Of a stretch of DNA of 64,000 nt, positions 1-11,050 are shown one piece after another; within the stretch, counting starts at the first letter, position 1; each line of letters begins with the position of its first letter. The notes beneath the pieces are model-generated. The model saw nothing but the letters and a program-made list of their open reading frames with translations, was not told the origin of the DNA and did not search any database. Both the position numbers and the translations under genes were made by a program. Origin of the DNA: Parascedosporium putredinis (Eukaryota; Ascomycota; Sordariomycetes; Microascales; Microascaceae); contig CASHTG010000001.1 of NCBI GenBank assembly GCA_949357655.1, positions 2,356,001 to 2,420,000 on the forward strand, read 5' to 3'.

Positions 1-2421
1 CGCATGAAGAAGACGATGAGCGACGTGCCGATGGAAACCTCGAAGACGAGAACGAGCTGAAGAGGCGCCCACAGCCCACGGATATCCACGTACCACGCCT
101 GCCACGAGGGCAAAAACGCTGGCCAGGTGACGAGGGCGACGGCGACGACGAGTTTGAAAGCATACTCGACGTCGTCCGACTCTCTCACCCACTCTACCGC
201 ATCGGCGGCTCGGCCCCGGAGCGTCATGATCCAGCTCGATTTCGACGGTTTCTTGAGCCCGTTCGAATCCTTAAACTTGACAGACTTTTTCTTCTTCTTC
301 TTCTTCTTCTTCTTTTTGCTAGCCTGGGATTCCTTAGCGATGGAGCCAGCGCGGGACCGCCCCGCCTCAGTGTCCCTGGTAATGTGCCTTATGAGGGAAT
401 GTTCCGTCCTGAGCGAGAGTTCGTCGGCATCGAGCGTCTTGGGCGCTTTCTCGGGAGTCGAGGCGGCGGCCGAATGGGTAGACCTCCGCGCTCCCTTAGG
501 GAGGACCATGGCGTCGTGCTCGCCGCCCAGATAGAGCCATTCCATCCAGTCGGCCAGCCGGGGCCAGTAGATCCTACGACGGTCCTTTCGCCGCTGCCGA
601 GCCTCCACGAGCAATCGCGTGTACCTCAACATCTCGAGGATGTGAATGGCGGCTTGACGGAAACCCAAGAGGAACGAGGAGACTAAAAGGTCTCGAACTG
701 GGGAGAATCTCGGCGGCCTCGGCCTCGTCGTCACCGCCTTTATCGGTAAACTCCTGAATCCGTCCGAGGTGTCATAGTCAAAGGTGCCAATGGCATCTTC
801 GAAGGCGTCAATGAATACGTCTATTTCTTCCAGAAGAATGCCCCTTGGCACCTTGGCGCCTGAGGGTAGCTCTTCGACGTCGTAGCAGTAGGCTAAAGAA
901 GCCATGAGGAAGTGCACCGCGTCGCGGAGAGCGCCCTGAAAAATCTCTGTTGGCTTCTTGATCCGGCTCACGAGGCCGTCGAGGAGATCGGCGTCGCCGG
1001 CTTCCATCTCGCGGGCGGGCTTGACGCGCTTTAGCTTTTCGAGAAACTCTTCTTTCGGCGTCGACAGGGTTCTGTAGTAGAGGGGCTGGAGAAGGGTGCC
1101 CGAGGAAGCCGGCCCGGCGTCGGTGGGCGCCTCCATGCTGGTGCGGGCGGTGGGCGGGGCGGATTTCTCGCTCAGGGGCCCTCGTCGCCTTGGGCGGTGG
1201 CAAACTTGTCGTCCTCGATCATGACGAGTTTATTTTCGCAAGCGCCCACGACGCGAATGGTTTCCTGGACGAGGTTCGCCATGCCTTCCGTCGTGATGGG
1301 GCGCATAACATCGAGGGGCAGGGCCGAGAACGAGAGCTCGAAGCTGACCTCTCTTTGGGCGGTTTGGCATCCGCTCAAGGTATGGCGTAGATCGCCCTTG
1401 GCCTTTGTCAAGGCCTCAAGAGCGGATTCTTCTTCTCCCTCTTCTTCCGCCTCCGACTCGCCGTTGTCAGATTTGTCCTTTTCGGACTCCTTGACCTCTT
1501 TTTCGACTCGCGCGTCATCATTCAACGCTTTCTTCATCGCCTTCTCCTTCTTCTTCTTCTCCTTCTTCTCCTTCTTCTCATTTTTAAGTTGCTTACTCTT
1601 CTTGTCCGGCTTCCCCCAGCGCACATGCGCCAGAGGGTTTTGTAGGACGGATCTCATGCGAGGAAGCGCCGTGATTTCGGCAGTTCTACTATCGTGAGAA
1701 AGCTGCGTCAAATTAGAGTCCGCGGTGGGGGCCCTCATGAGGGGGTTGGAAAGGGCGTGCTCGAGCTCGTTCTCGGGAGCGATAAACCAGGTAGAGGCTT
1801 CGGTCAAGGTATCCAATGTGTCGGAGAGGATGTTGATGGTGGTCTCGCCGAGATAACTCGCCGAAGATTCGGGAAAGAGGGCATACCCAAAGAGAAGAAT
1901 GATGCCATGGCCTGTGAGTGTGGGGTACAGGATAGAGGTCACAAGCGAAACGCTGAGATTGTTGTAGCTCGAGATCAGAACGGCAAATGAGTCCATGAGC
2001 ATCAAGTAGACTAAGCCGAAGAGCTTGGGCGTGTTTGAGCGCAAGAAGCCGTGGACCAGGGTGACGATGCCGAGGAAGAGGGCCCGGATCCCCAGGGCGG
2101 CCCCACGGTTTCCGTCTTCGACCAGATCGGCGAGGTACAGGCCAAGCGCGCCCCAAGCAACGCCGATGACGCCGCCCTGGAGAATCAGGCTCTGGCTCTC
2201 AATCAGCGAACCCGCTCGCTGAGATGGAGGGGCGAAGACTAGCTGGAGGGGTATCATGTAGGTGCTCGTCCCAAAGGCCCTGGTGATGGGGGAGGATGGA
2301 GAGAGTAATGGCGGTAGCCAAAGCCAGGTTGTACTTGAGCAAGCGCCTCCAGCGCTTTTCGGCTCGAAAATGCCGAATTAGGTCCTCCACCGACGCGCGT
2401 AATCTTGCGGACAGCTTCATC
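1..2421 (-). CDS. ArAE_2/FUSC-type putative ER transporter (Brefeldin A sensitivity-like), 3' end outside window
   Basis: Large fungal membrane protein of the aromatic-acid-exporter-like/FUSC family, annotated elsewhere as a putative ER transporter with a 6TM N-terminal domain. I start it at 2421 (MKLSARLRASVEDLIRHF). The first hydrophobic block follows (LALATAITLSILP, then TSTYMIPLQLVFAPPSQRAG and GVIGVAWGALGLYLADL), with further membrane segments to about 1850. A lysine/glutamate-rich cytosolic loop lies at about 1500-1610. The second membrane block begins near position 180 (FKLVVAVALVTWPAFLPSW) and includes RGLWAPLQLVLVFEVSIGTS at the left edge, typical of FUSC repeats. A (TTC)n tract at 286-317 encodes a run of about 12 lysines. 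The frame breaks at G-run 2288-2292 and G-run 1175-1178, and the reading also shifts around 680-770. All look like homopolymer miscalls. Substrate and true localisation are unknown; the family name is secure, the transport role is inferred. Confidence 0.82.
286..317. repeat. (TTC)n tract inside coding sequence
   Basis: Imperfect TTC trinucleotide repeat. On the minus strand it encodes a polylysine stretch in the loop before the second membrane block of the ArAE_2-like protein. The same protein has a second TTC/TCC-rich lysine segment at about 1540-1580. Confidence 0.85.
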
Positions 2422-4050
2422 GTGGCGGTACAACAAACACTCGCGCCCTTCCGCCGGCGGGGGTAACGGCTATGGGAAGGTGGCAGATATAGGATGGCTA
2501 GAGGAACGCTTAGTAGAAGAATGACTCGGAGACTGAACACTCGGAAGCGACGACGTCTGGCGGAACAGGGCCGTGAAAGACCCCATGACGGAGCGGGAAA
2601 CGAGGCGCTTCCTGTGTTGCGTGTTAAACAGAGATGGCAGACTAGGAAGACTGGCGCGCGGGCGGAGCGAGGGTGGTGGAGGACATCCAAGTGTCTCAAG
2701 CCGGGATTGCGATCCAAGGTTCGGACCGGGAGCAGCGCCCGGCGACGTTGAAAGAACGCGCGCACGCGGGTGACAAGTTGGCGACGGACAAGACTATCTT
2801 GATCTATCTGCTCTCGCTGGCGAACGATGGCGAGTGATCAGAGCCCAGAGAATACAGTTTAGAAAATCCTTTAATTACGGTCGAAAAAAAGCGCCCCCAA
2901 CAAAAGAAGGACTCGCGGCGAAGAAGGGATCTCACGCGGAGGCAAGACAGGCGCAAGCAAAGGAGTCGGCGAATGAACGATTCAAAAGGCGTCTTCTAGG
3001 TCGGCGGGCCTTTTCTCATATGACGATACAAAAACTTAAACGGGATGCGCAAATTGTGCCTGGGCTGTTCCCACTTATCGTTAGTGCCCTTGTCCTTCAA
3101 TTGGGGTGACAATCAAATTGCTTCTAGCTTGGCTGGCTGCAACCTCGGGATCCGATTGCCACTAACACGAGATGGGGATTTTCCCGTCCTCGGCCACCAA
3201 GACCACTTTGAATGGAGCCATAAACGCATTCAGTACATACGTAATCTGAGCGACGCTGGAACTGTCTGGTGATCCCGCCACACATTTGTTCGCGTTGCTT
3301 CAGCCACCAATGTCCTGTTTTTCCAAGAGTTTCTTCTTCTTTGTCCTCCCGCCGATTGATATGAATAGGTCATCGCTGTTCCACCTATAGTACTTGATGG
3401 TTAGGAGGAAATCGACCCCTAATGCCATATACTATTGAACGCGAGAGCGAGGTAGGCGCTGTGGTGGGCTACGAGACAATTGAGTGGGGTTAGAATTTCG
3501 CATAACTTTGGTCCAAGAAGCACTTTCTTCCTTGCCTCGACCTTGTTCTGGAAGGCAAAGGTTTCGGGTCTTATAGACGAACAGTTGACACAAAAACAGC
3601 TTGGGCCCAAAGCGCGTTCGCCAGGACGCAAGAATGGGTCGAATACGTTATGTACGCTGATCCGCGTGGTCGGTGAGAAGCGCTGAACAGGCGGATAGGA
3701 AGGCTAGCTACTCGCTGCCATATACTTGATATATATAAGGGCAATCCGTGGTGCCCGAGTCCGAAAACAATTTGAACTTTTCCAAGCAAGGTGTAATATC
3801 AATCCCCCGATCTGCCCCCAAAACACACCAAACTAAGCATTGCCAAAGGTATATGAGAAAAGGGGCAATCCAAAAAAGATTAGGAAGAAGGCAGTGTTGA
3901 ACACTAAGAGCCTCATCTCCCTCGCACGACCGTAATCCCAGGTCGCGCGAACGGCCTGCTGTATTAAAAGCTCCCACCTCTGCCCCGTCTCACGATTTCA
4001 TGTTGCCCCTCGTTGGCTAGCAGCCATCAGTCCCTCCTTTCGCTGTTGGA
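2422..4050. other. Intergenic, no gene recognised
   Basis: Upstream region of the ArAE_2-like gene and downstream region of APS2. Open frames here are short and overlap on both strands, with no family I recognise and no consistent splice structure. An AT-richer stretch lies near 3700-3900. Confidence 0.6.
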
Positions 4051-4678
4051 TCACTCGAGCTTATCCAAGTGTTCTAGCCTCGTTAACACCACCTGCTTGC
4101 TCGTCTCCTCGATCTCACCCGCCAAGAATACTTCGTCGAGGATCGCGTACACCTTGTAGAAGTTGAAGACAAGGTCGAGCTCGCACACGTTGCCAAAGAA
4201 GGCGTCGAGCACCTCGACGAAGAAGTGGATCGCCTCGAGGTAGGCGAGCTCGTTATCGTTGGTGTCGACACACGCGCAAAAGAAGAGACCAGCGTATCGG
4301 CGGTACACAATCTTGTTGTTGCGGAACTCGACAAAGTTGGACTGGTATTTCTGGTCACGGGGGCGACAAGGCGGTGGACCTGTAGACCAGCCAGCGAGTG
4401 TTAGCGGGGAGGACGATGGAAGATGGAGTTGAGAGAGGGGAAAGGAGAGAGAAACTCTCTCAGGGGGAGAAGGTAGGAAGAGGGGGATTAGAGGGCACGC
4501 CTACCTCGCCCTTGAGCTTAATCTTCTCGTCGTCGCTGTATGGAGCGTACCACTTGGCCAGTCTTGTCTTGCCCCTGATTCGCAAAAGCCACCCACTCAG
4601 TCAAACTCCGCCTTCCCCATGTCAATTAGGGAGAGATGGCACTCACTGCCGGTTTTGTATCAGTATAAAGGACAGCAT
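4051..4678 (-). CDS. APS2: AP-2 complex sigma subunit (clathrin adaptor small chain)
   Basis: Small chain of the AP-2 adaptor that selects cargo for clathrin-mediated endocytosis at the plasma membrane. Three exons: 4678-4647 (MLSFILIQNR), 4574-4505 (GKTRLAKWYAPYSDDEKIKL) and 4379-4051. Introns are GT-AG, and the first two exons join in frame to give 34 codons. Exon 3 carries the family signature RRYAGLFFCACVDTNDNEL, then YLEAIHFFVEVLDAFFGNVC, ELDLVFNFYKVYAILDEVFL and AGEIEETSKQVVLTRLEHLD, ending LDKLE-stop. Total length is about 143 aa, as expected for sigma-2. Exon 3 is out of frame at G-run 4359-4363: VHRLVAP must continue RDQKYQSNFVEFRNN, which needs one more G (C on the coding strand). 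I treat that as a sequence error. The gene is divergent from IST1, about 1 kb apart. Confidence 0.97.
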
Positions 4679-5705
4679 CGTCGCACCGTCTCTCTTTCTC
4701 TCTCTCTCTCTCTCGCCGCCGGTGGTTTCTCGGTGCGCTGTTCCCTTCCGCGACTTGGGGGACGGAGATAGGCGAGGGTGGCGGGGGACGGATGGCTTGC
4801 GGGGGCGCGCGGATTTCGGAGGAGGGGACGTCGTTGCTCGCCTGCTACATGTACGAGGTAGTGGGTGAGGTGTGGATGCGGTGTAACCGGCGGCTCAGGA
4901 CAATTAATTCCGTCGCGGGGGTAGAATCCAGGTTTTGGCTGAGAGTGAAATGTGTAGAAGTGGCCGAGCCCGAATTTCATTAATCGGATTCAATGGCTCC
5001 AGGGTGACGGCAAGCCCACCCCGACTTAATAAGGCGATTGATCAGTGGCCCGCGCTGGGATCCTGGATGAGTACGCCAGCAGACACGACCACGCCAGGGG
5101 TTGCTGCAGACTGCATATCAATGTGTGGTGGTCAGTGGGTCTCACAGTCCCCAGTAAACCAACATAGCTTGCAGCAACGTCGGCGGGGGTGTGTAGCCAA
5201 TGCATCATTGATCAAGTATCACTAGAATCGATTGATTCGATTCAAAGCCAGAATCATGGATCAATGAATGAATGTATCCATCTATTGATCAATGTGTACC
5301 GCTGTTCGACTGCGATTAGTTAAGCGACGCGGGTAGGGGCAGGAGCAGTCGGCTCGGGCTCTGTTCAGTCCTTGCAGCCTGGCTACAGCGGGGTCAAGCG
5401 GCTAACGAACTCACCGGCAGCATTGACGGTCCTTGGAACAATGGAGTAATTGATACTCCAAGGTAATTAACGTAGCACTCCAGCTCCAAGTCTTTGTTCC
5501 TGGCAAGCCTGCCCCGCCAAACCAGCACAAAGCGTCATCGAGCTCACGAGGCTATCGGCACCAACGCCGAACCATCTCCCCTCCTCCTCCTTGCTCTCGG
5601 TCATCCTCTCCTTCGCCCACCTCTTCTCCTCCAGAGCCCTCCGCACCTGTCCCAAGTCCTCCTCACCAATCCTTCCTTCCTCCCCCGCGAAAACCACCCG
5701 CCACG
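4679..5705. promoter_or_regulatory. Shared divergent promoter region of APS2 and IST1
   Basis: About 1 kb between two divergent trafficking genes. It starts with a (CT)n tract at roughly 4681-4713, directly upstream of the APS2 start, a common leader/core-promoter feature in fungi. Around 5205-5300 is a cluster of GATC-type palindromes, including a 7-bp inverted repeat, GAATCGA at 5225-5231 and TCGATTC at 5237-5243. The ACATGTAC element lies near 4846. No transcription start can be fixed from sequence alone. Confidence 0.6.
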
Positions 5706-6833
5706 ATGCCGCCTCCGTCAGCTCCATTATCGGTACGCCTCCCACCATTACCCCGCGCTCCCCAAACCTTGCGCCCCATGTTACGCCGTTCGCAAAGCAA
5801 AAGAAAAAGAAGGGAAAGGAAAAAAATAAAAATGAGACTAACATCCCAAACATTCTATAGACCAAGCTCAAGGTCCAGCTCAAGCTCTCCGTCGCCCGCC
5901 TAAAGATGGTCCAGTCCCGCGACGCCTCCTCACCAAATCCTCCCACCGCACCGTCGCCCAGCTCCTCGAGGCCCGCAAACCCGACAGCGCCCGCATCCGC
6001 GTCGAGTCCATCATCCGCGCCGACATCCTCACCGAGCTCCACGAGATCCTCGAGCTCTACTGCGAGCTCCTCCTCGCCCGCTTCGGTCTACTCGACGCCT
6101 CCGGCATCACTAGCCCCGGCTCCCCCACGGCCACGGCAACCACGGCAACGCCGCCGCCGCCCCGTCTGCGACCCGGGCCTCGAAGAGGCCGTCAAGAGCC
6201 TCATCTACGCCGCGACCCGCACCGAGATCAAGGAGCTCCTCGTCCTGAGGACCCTGTTTGGCGAAAAGTTTGGCAAGGATTTCCTCATCAAGGCCGGCGA
6301 CGGCGTCGCGGGCGGCGTCAGCGACAAGGTCGTCAGGCGCCTCGGCGTCGACCCCCAAACCCGAGCTGGTGGACGGCTACCTCGAGGAAATCGCCCGGGC
6401 CTACAACGTCGACTGGCCCCACGGCCGGCTATCCGCCCCCGAGCAGACCGAGGAGGATGACTTTGACCTGCTCATCGACGTAGACGACGACGACGATGGC
6501 GCGGGCGACGAAGGCGGCGGCGGTGGCGGCGCGAACGACCTGGCCGACCTCGAGCTTCTCAGTGACTCGTCTCCAGCCAAGTCCCCCGATGCCGCTTCCC
6601 CTCCCCGGCCCCGGCCCCGGCCCCCGACCTTCCCTTCAGAAGACGTTACCACCCTCGCCCAAAGCTCCACCTAAAGGTGCCGAGTCGAAACCCGTGCCCA
6701 AGATCCAACCCCAAAAGGCGTCTGTCTCCAAAGCCGCCGTGTCCAAGCCCGCACCCGTGACCACCCCGGCGGTGGCATCCCTGACTTGACCGAGCTAGAA
6801 CAAAGATTTGCTGCCCTGAAGAAGCTTGGATGA
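5706..6833 (+). CDS. IST1: IST1-like ESCRT-III-associated protein
   Basis: Regulator of Vps4/ESCRT-III in multivesicular body sorting. Exon 1 is 5706-5732 (MPPPSAPLS); the intron is 5733-5860 (GTACG...TATAG); exon 2 begins TKLKVQLKLSVARLKMVQ, the start of the IST1 (DUF292) domain. The domain continues with HRTVAQLLEARKPDSARIRV, ESIIRADILTELHEILELYC and ELLLARFGLLDAS. After a Pro/Thr insert come CDPGLEEAVKSLIYAATRTE, IKELLVLRTLFGEKFGKDF and ELVDGYLEEIARAYNVDWP. The tail is acidic and Pro-rich. The conserved C-terminal block IPDLTELEQRFAALKKLG ends at stop 6831-6833. The domain is spread over all three frames, with shifts near 5929 (TCCTC needs one more C), near 6160 (C-run), at C-run 6349-6353 and in the tail after 6660. 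A full-length functional protein is inferred once homopolymers are allowed for. Confidence 0.93.
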
Positions 6834-7638
6834 CCGTCCTCTTCATCCTTGTTACACTTTCTCTTCACGCGAGCAATTCCGTGCCCCCTTTTTTTGTTTC
6901 TAATTTCCTGCCATCTTGCATTTCCTTTCCCAGCTGATGGATCCGGCAATGCTTGTCGGTGTTATAATTTCTCACGAGTTTTGGTCATCTGGTAGGCTCT
7001 AGCGTTCCTTTTCATTCGCATACATGTATTACTGGGATCTCGTCCGGATGGGACAGGAGTATCTCTCACGACAGAAGTATTTTTCATCATATAGCAAGAA
7101 AATGTTCAAGGCGAACCAACTCTACGTCACCTCCCCCTGTTCTTTATGTTGGGCGGGAAGGGAGGATTGGGTGTTTCCGACAGTTAGTAGAATTGATCTC
7201 TCTTGCCAATGACTCGCCGAGTTTGTCTCCAACGCATGGGAGAGCCTCGCACATTGGTGCATTGATATCTTGTTCCTAATGGAAACCCAAAGGGAAGGGA
7301 AGAGAAAAACAAAAGTAGAAGAGAGAATTGAGGGAGAAAAATGTGAGCATTATCTGCATGTGGCAACATCATTAACCTTCCCCTCGTAGCGATCCATACA
7401 TATATCCTTTGCCTCCCTATTTTTGTACAGCCAAGATGGTGCTAGTAACACAAAAAGTCCGCCTATTTCTTTGCTTCGTTTCAAATAAGATGCAAGACGT
7501 ATGGAAGACGTGGGGGAGGTGGGCTTTCGTCTCGTCCAACCTTGTCGAGACACATTCAAAGATGTTGAACCCCCCTTTCGCTCCTTTCCTCATACTCAAC
7601 TTGATTTTTATCCCTCCTTTCACCTTCTCTCACCATCC
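6834..7638. other. Intergenic between convergent IST1 and NMA111
   Basis: 3' flanks of two convergent genes. The sequence is AT-richer, with T-rich tracts (for example 6890-6905). I see no coding signal; terminators/polyA sites are expected here but cannot be placed. Confidence 0.6.
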
Positions 7639-10600
7639 TTACGCTTCCGCACTGGCAGCATCGACCTCGGCATTCGCCGGGTCGGGATCAACCCCGTCTA
7701 CGGCATCTCCCTGAATGACTTGCCCAGACTCATAAGTGACTCGTCTCCAACCGCAAGGGTCGCTGGCATCCTTGATCCAGTCAACCGTGGGGAAGTAATG
7801 GTCGTTCTTCTTCATCGTCACTACCCACGGCACGCAGTCAAAGGTAACAGCCTTGAGTCGGAAGTCTATAATTGGAAGAGGAAAAAGAAAAAGAAAAATC
7901 GCGTTAGTCACCAAGAAAAGAGGGACAAGGGCATTCATTAGATTGGCCCGGGACAACCGGTACGAGCAACCAACTTACAAGTATTGTCAGGAATCTCCCG
8001 AATCGTAGCGAGGAAGGTATCGAGATCCTTTGTGGGTTTTCCGTTGACATGGGTGATGAAATTCGTGGGAGCGAGTCCGTATTGGTATGCGGGCGAGCCG
8101 CGGGTTCTCGCGGAAACGTAGACTTCGCTGGGAAGCTTGCTGATTTGCTGCCGCACGGCATGGTGGGGGCGATGCAGGATGGCACCGCAGAACCAGATGG
8201 CGTGGTCCGTCTCCACATCGTCGGCGAGTACAGTGTTGGCCTTCATTTGGATCTCGTCGCAGTTGCGCACGATGACGGCGTCCAAGACCTCATGGGAGTA
8301 CATGACATCAAGCTCCGATACCTTGGTGATGATTTTCCCGTTCAGGGTCAGGAGAATATCGCCTTCGAGCAGGGCGCTGCGGCCTGCGGGACCGCGCTCA
8401 AACGTCCGCTTGCTAACCATGAAGAGCTGGTGGTGAGACTTGTTGGCCTCGGAAACCTTCTTGATCCATTCTTCCGACACGCCCATGACGCGCGCCTGCG
8501 CCATGTGAATCGCGCGGAACTCTACCGAGAGCATCCGGAGCTTCGGCACGATGCCCTGCTGAATTTGGGAAACGACGGGTAGTAGCGTGGGCGTGGCGAG
8601 GCCGAGGTGGTACTCCTCGTCACGGGACGCACACGAGTTGTGCTCGCCGAGGTAGGTAAGCCAGAGGGCCTGGACGGTTCCGTCCGTCCCTACGAGGACG
8701 CCGCTCCCGCACTGGGCAGCGAGGTTGGTATCCACGGTGATGGCGTCGACGTTGACAGCGCGGTATCGGGGCGCACCCGAGTTGGCGGGGATGGCCACGG
8801 CGGTAATCTCGGTAACGGTGGTGGCGGCGTGTACGATGCGTCCGATACGGTTGTAGCCGATAAAGTGTGTGGCGGCGCCTTGCGCGAGCTCGCCGTTCCC
8901 TAGCCTCGCGCTCTGCACGGGCGCGTCGACGAGCTTAGGGTCGTACTGGACGACCGCGTAGTTTTGGAGCGGGTGCATGAAGACTACCTTGCCGTCCATG
9001 ACGATAGAATCGGCAATGGTGATGGTGATGTCACAGAGGTCGTAGGGAACGACGGCTCTCGAGATGATGACAAGGCCCTTTTCGGCGTCAATCACCAGTC
9101 CCATGCCCCATTTACGATTCTTTGGGAAGCCGTCTAGTTTTAGGGGCATGTTGCAGTTGACATGCACGAAGCTTCGCACGAGATCGGCAACGGCGGGGTG
9201 GGAGGTGTGCTCGAGTTGGATAAAGGAAGCCGAACGCGTGACGGGGGCGCGGGGGAGGGCTTTGCCAACCTCCTCAAAGTCCCACAGTCCTGTCTGGTCA
9301 TTGCGCACCGCCATCTTCATCTTGGAAGACCAATGCCTGTCGATGTAGATGACGGAGGTATTCAGGGTATGGAGATCGCGGAGATGCTTGTACGTGACGA
9401 CTATGCGGGCGCGGTCAGGGATGGCTTTCATGACCTCGATGAAGGCGTCCAGGTTGGGCGTTTTCTTGTGGTCAACCGATTCGATGATCCAGCCATTCTC
9501 CGCACCATTGAACCGGAAGGAGCCCGTCGCGTCACAGACGTAGACACCCTTGCAGGCAACAGCGTACATGCGCGCTTGCTGGTAGGAAAGATCGTGGAAT
9601 TGAGCTCCCGCCACGGTGAGGAAGCGGTCGGGGGTGATCTTGTGAAGATCGCCGACCTCAATCTCGACCTCGACGTCCTCACCTCCTCGCTGGAGGAGAA
9701 GCTGAATCATCTGGCCCACGTTGTCGTCTAGTATCTCGTCGAGGCGGATGAACTGGGTAAGAAGCTCGCCATTGACCTTGATGAGGACATCGCCCTCCTC
9801 AATCTTATTGTCCGAGGGCCTTCCGGCAACACAATCTCGGCGGCGAGTACGCTGTTCACGGTGGGGAACTGCTTGCGAACCGAAGCCTCCCATGCGGGCG
9901 AGAGACCGAGGCGGCGGCACTCGTCAAAGGGCTTGAGAAGGAACTGGCATTGTATGGTGCCCCGGTCGACGGGCTTGCCTTCTTGGATGCAGCGCAGGGC
10001 TCGGGCGGCTCGGTCGAGGGTAGGAAGTAGTCGGTGGAGGCGCCGTCGGTACGGCCGCCAGCCTGAATGGCGATGGCATGGCCATCGATGTTGACGACGG
10101 GACTGCCGGAACTACCGCCCGTCGCGGCGGCGTTTGCTTGGTAGTAGCACGTGTTGAAGTCACTGTATCCTTCCTGGTAATCGGGGGCATTTCGGTCCAG
10201 TCGACTAATTACACCGGAAAGGATGCAAAGTTTTTCTCCCGCATCGTTACCAACCACACGGATCTCGATTCCGACTACGGGCGCTCACGTTAGCAGGTGT
10301 ATCATGGACCAAAATGAGTCCCAGGCGAGTTTCATTACCCTTTGCCAGATCTGGACGAATCTGTAGAGCCGTCACAGGCATATACTTGATAGCTTTGGGA
10401 TCGAACCGCAGGATACCAAAATCGTGAACGGGGTCTCGGTACACGGGGTAGGCATCAACCTCTTCGTGGTTGTCGAACACGCAATATCCCCAGAAAGGAC
10501 CGGCGTTGACGACGTGTCGATTCGTTAGAATATATCTAGGCAGAACCCACATGAGTTAGTGAGGGTTTCGCAGGGAAGCCTCTTCACAAGACGGAAATTC

Positions 10601-11050
10601 CCCGCTCCCGGGATCACATCGCTCTCCCATCCTCCACCACATCGCAATGCCCATCAAAAGGAAGAGGGAGACAAGGAAAAGGGGGTGGAATTGTCACACT
10701 CACCCTCGTTCGGCGTCGACAACGAAGCCCGTGGCTTCGCTAGTGTCAGCAAACTCCGTGTCAAAGGAGCATGGCTGGCAAAACCGGATGGAAACGACGG
10801 TGGGCACTACCCTTTCGATGGTCTCTTGCCATTCGAGGGAATCGTGGGGTAGCTCGAGCATGGCGGAGATTTGTGAAGGGTTTGCTGTGTCCATCTCGGA
10901 ATCTGAATCAGGGCCGTAGGTATGGTTGTTGTCGACCTCGCCGTCGGGAGTGTTGTCGCCGGCGGAAACCTTGCCGTTCCAGGAGCGGTGTTGTTTCTGG
11001 GGCCGGGCGTCAGCCGGATATGAGGCCTTCCTCTTCGCTCGGGTAGCCAT
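7639..11050 (-). CDS. NMA111: Pro-apoptotic HtrA-like serine protease NMA111
   Basis: Nuclear HtrA/Omi-type serine protease with tandem protease-PDZ halves, about 1000 aa. Start 11050 (MATRAKRKASYPADARPQKQ), with a basic NLS-like N-terminus. Introns are 10703-10536, 10338-10275 and 7978-7866, each giving in-frame joins. The catalytic triad is visible: His in YILTNRHVVNAG, Asp in VHDFGILRFDP, Ser in ATGGSSGSPVVNIDG. PDZ-type segments follow (SDNKIEEGDVLIKVNGELLT and GPAGRSALLEGDILLTLNGK), with a second, degenerate protease half between them (MGLVIDAEKGLVIISRAVVP; QCGSGVLVGTDGTVQALW). The C-terminus YFRLKAVTFDCVPWVVTMKK is family-typical. Two shifts break the frame: GGG 10018-10020 after DYFLP, and GGG 9816-9818 after VLPEGP. 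Each is restored by one extra C on the coding strand. The family is implicated in yeast apoptosis and lipid homeostasis; that role here is inferred. Confidence 0.97.
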
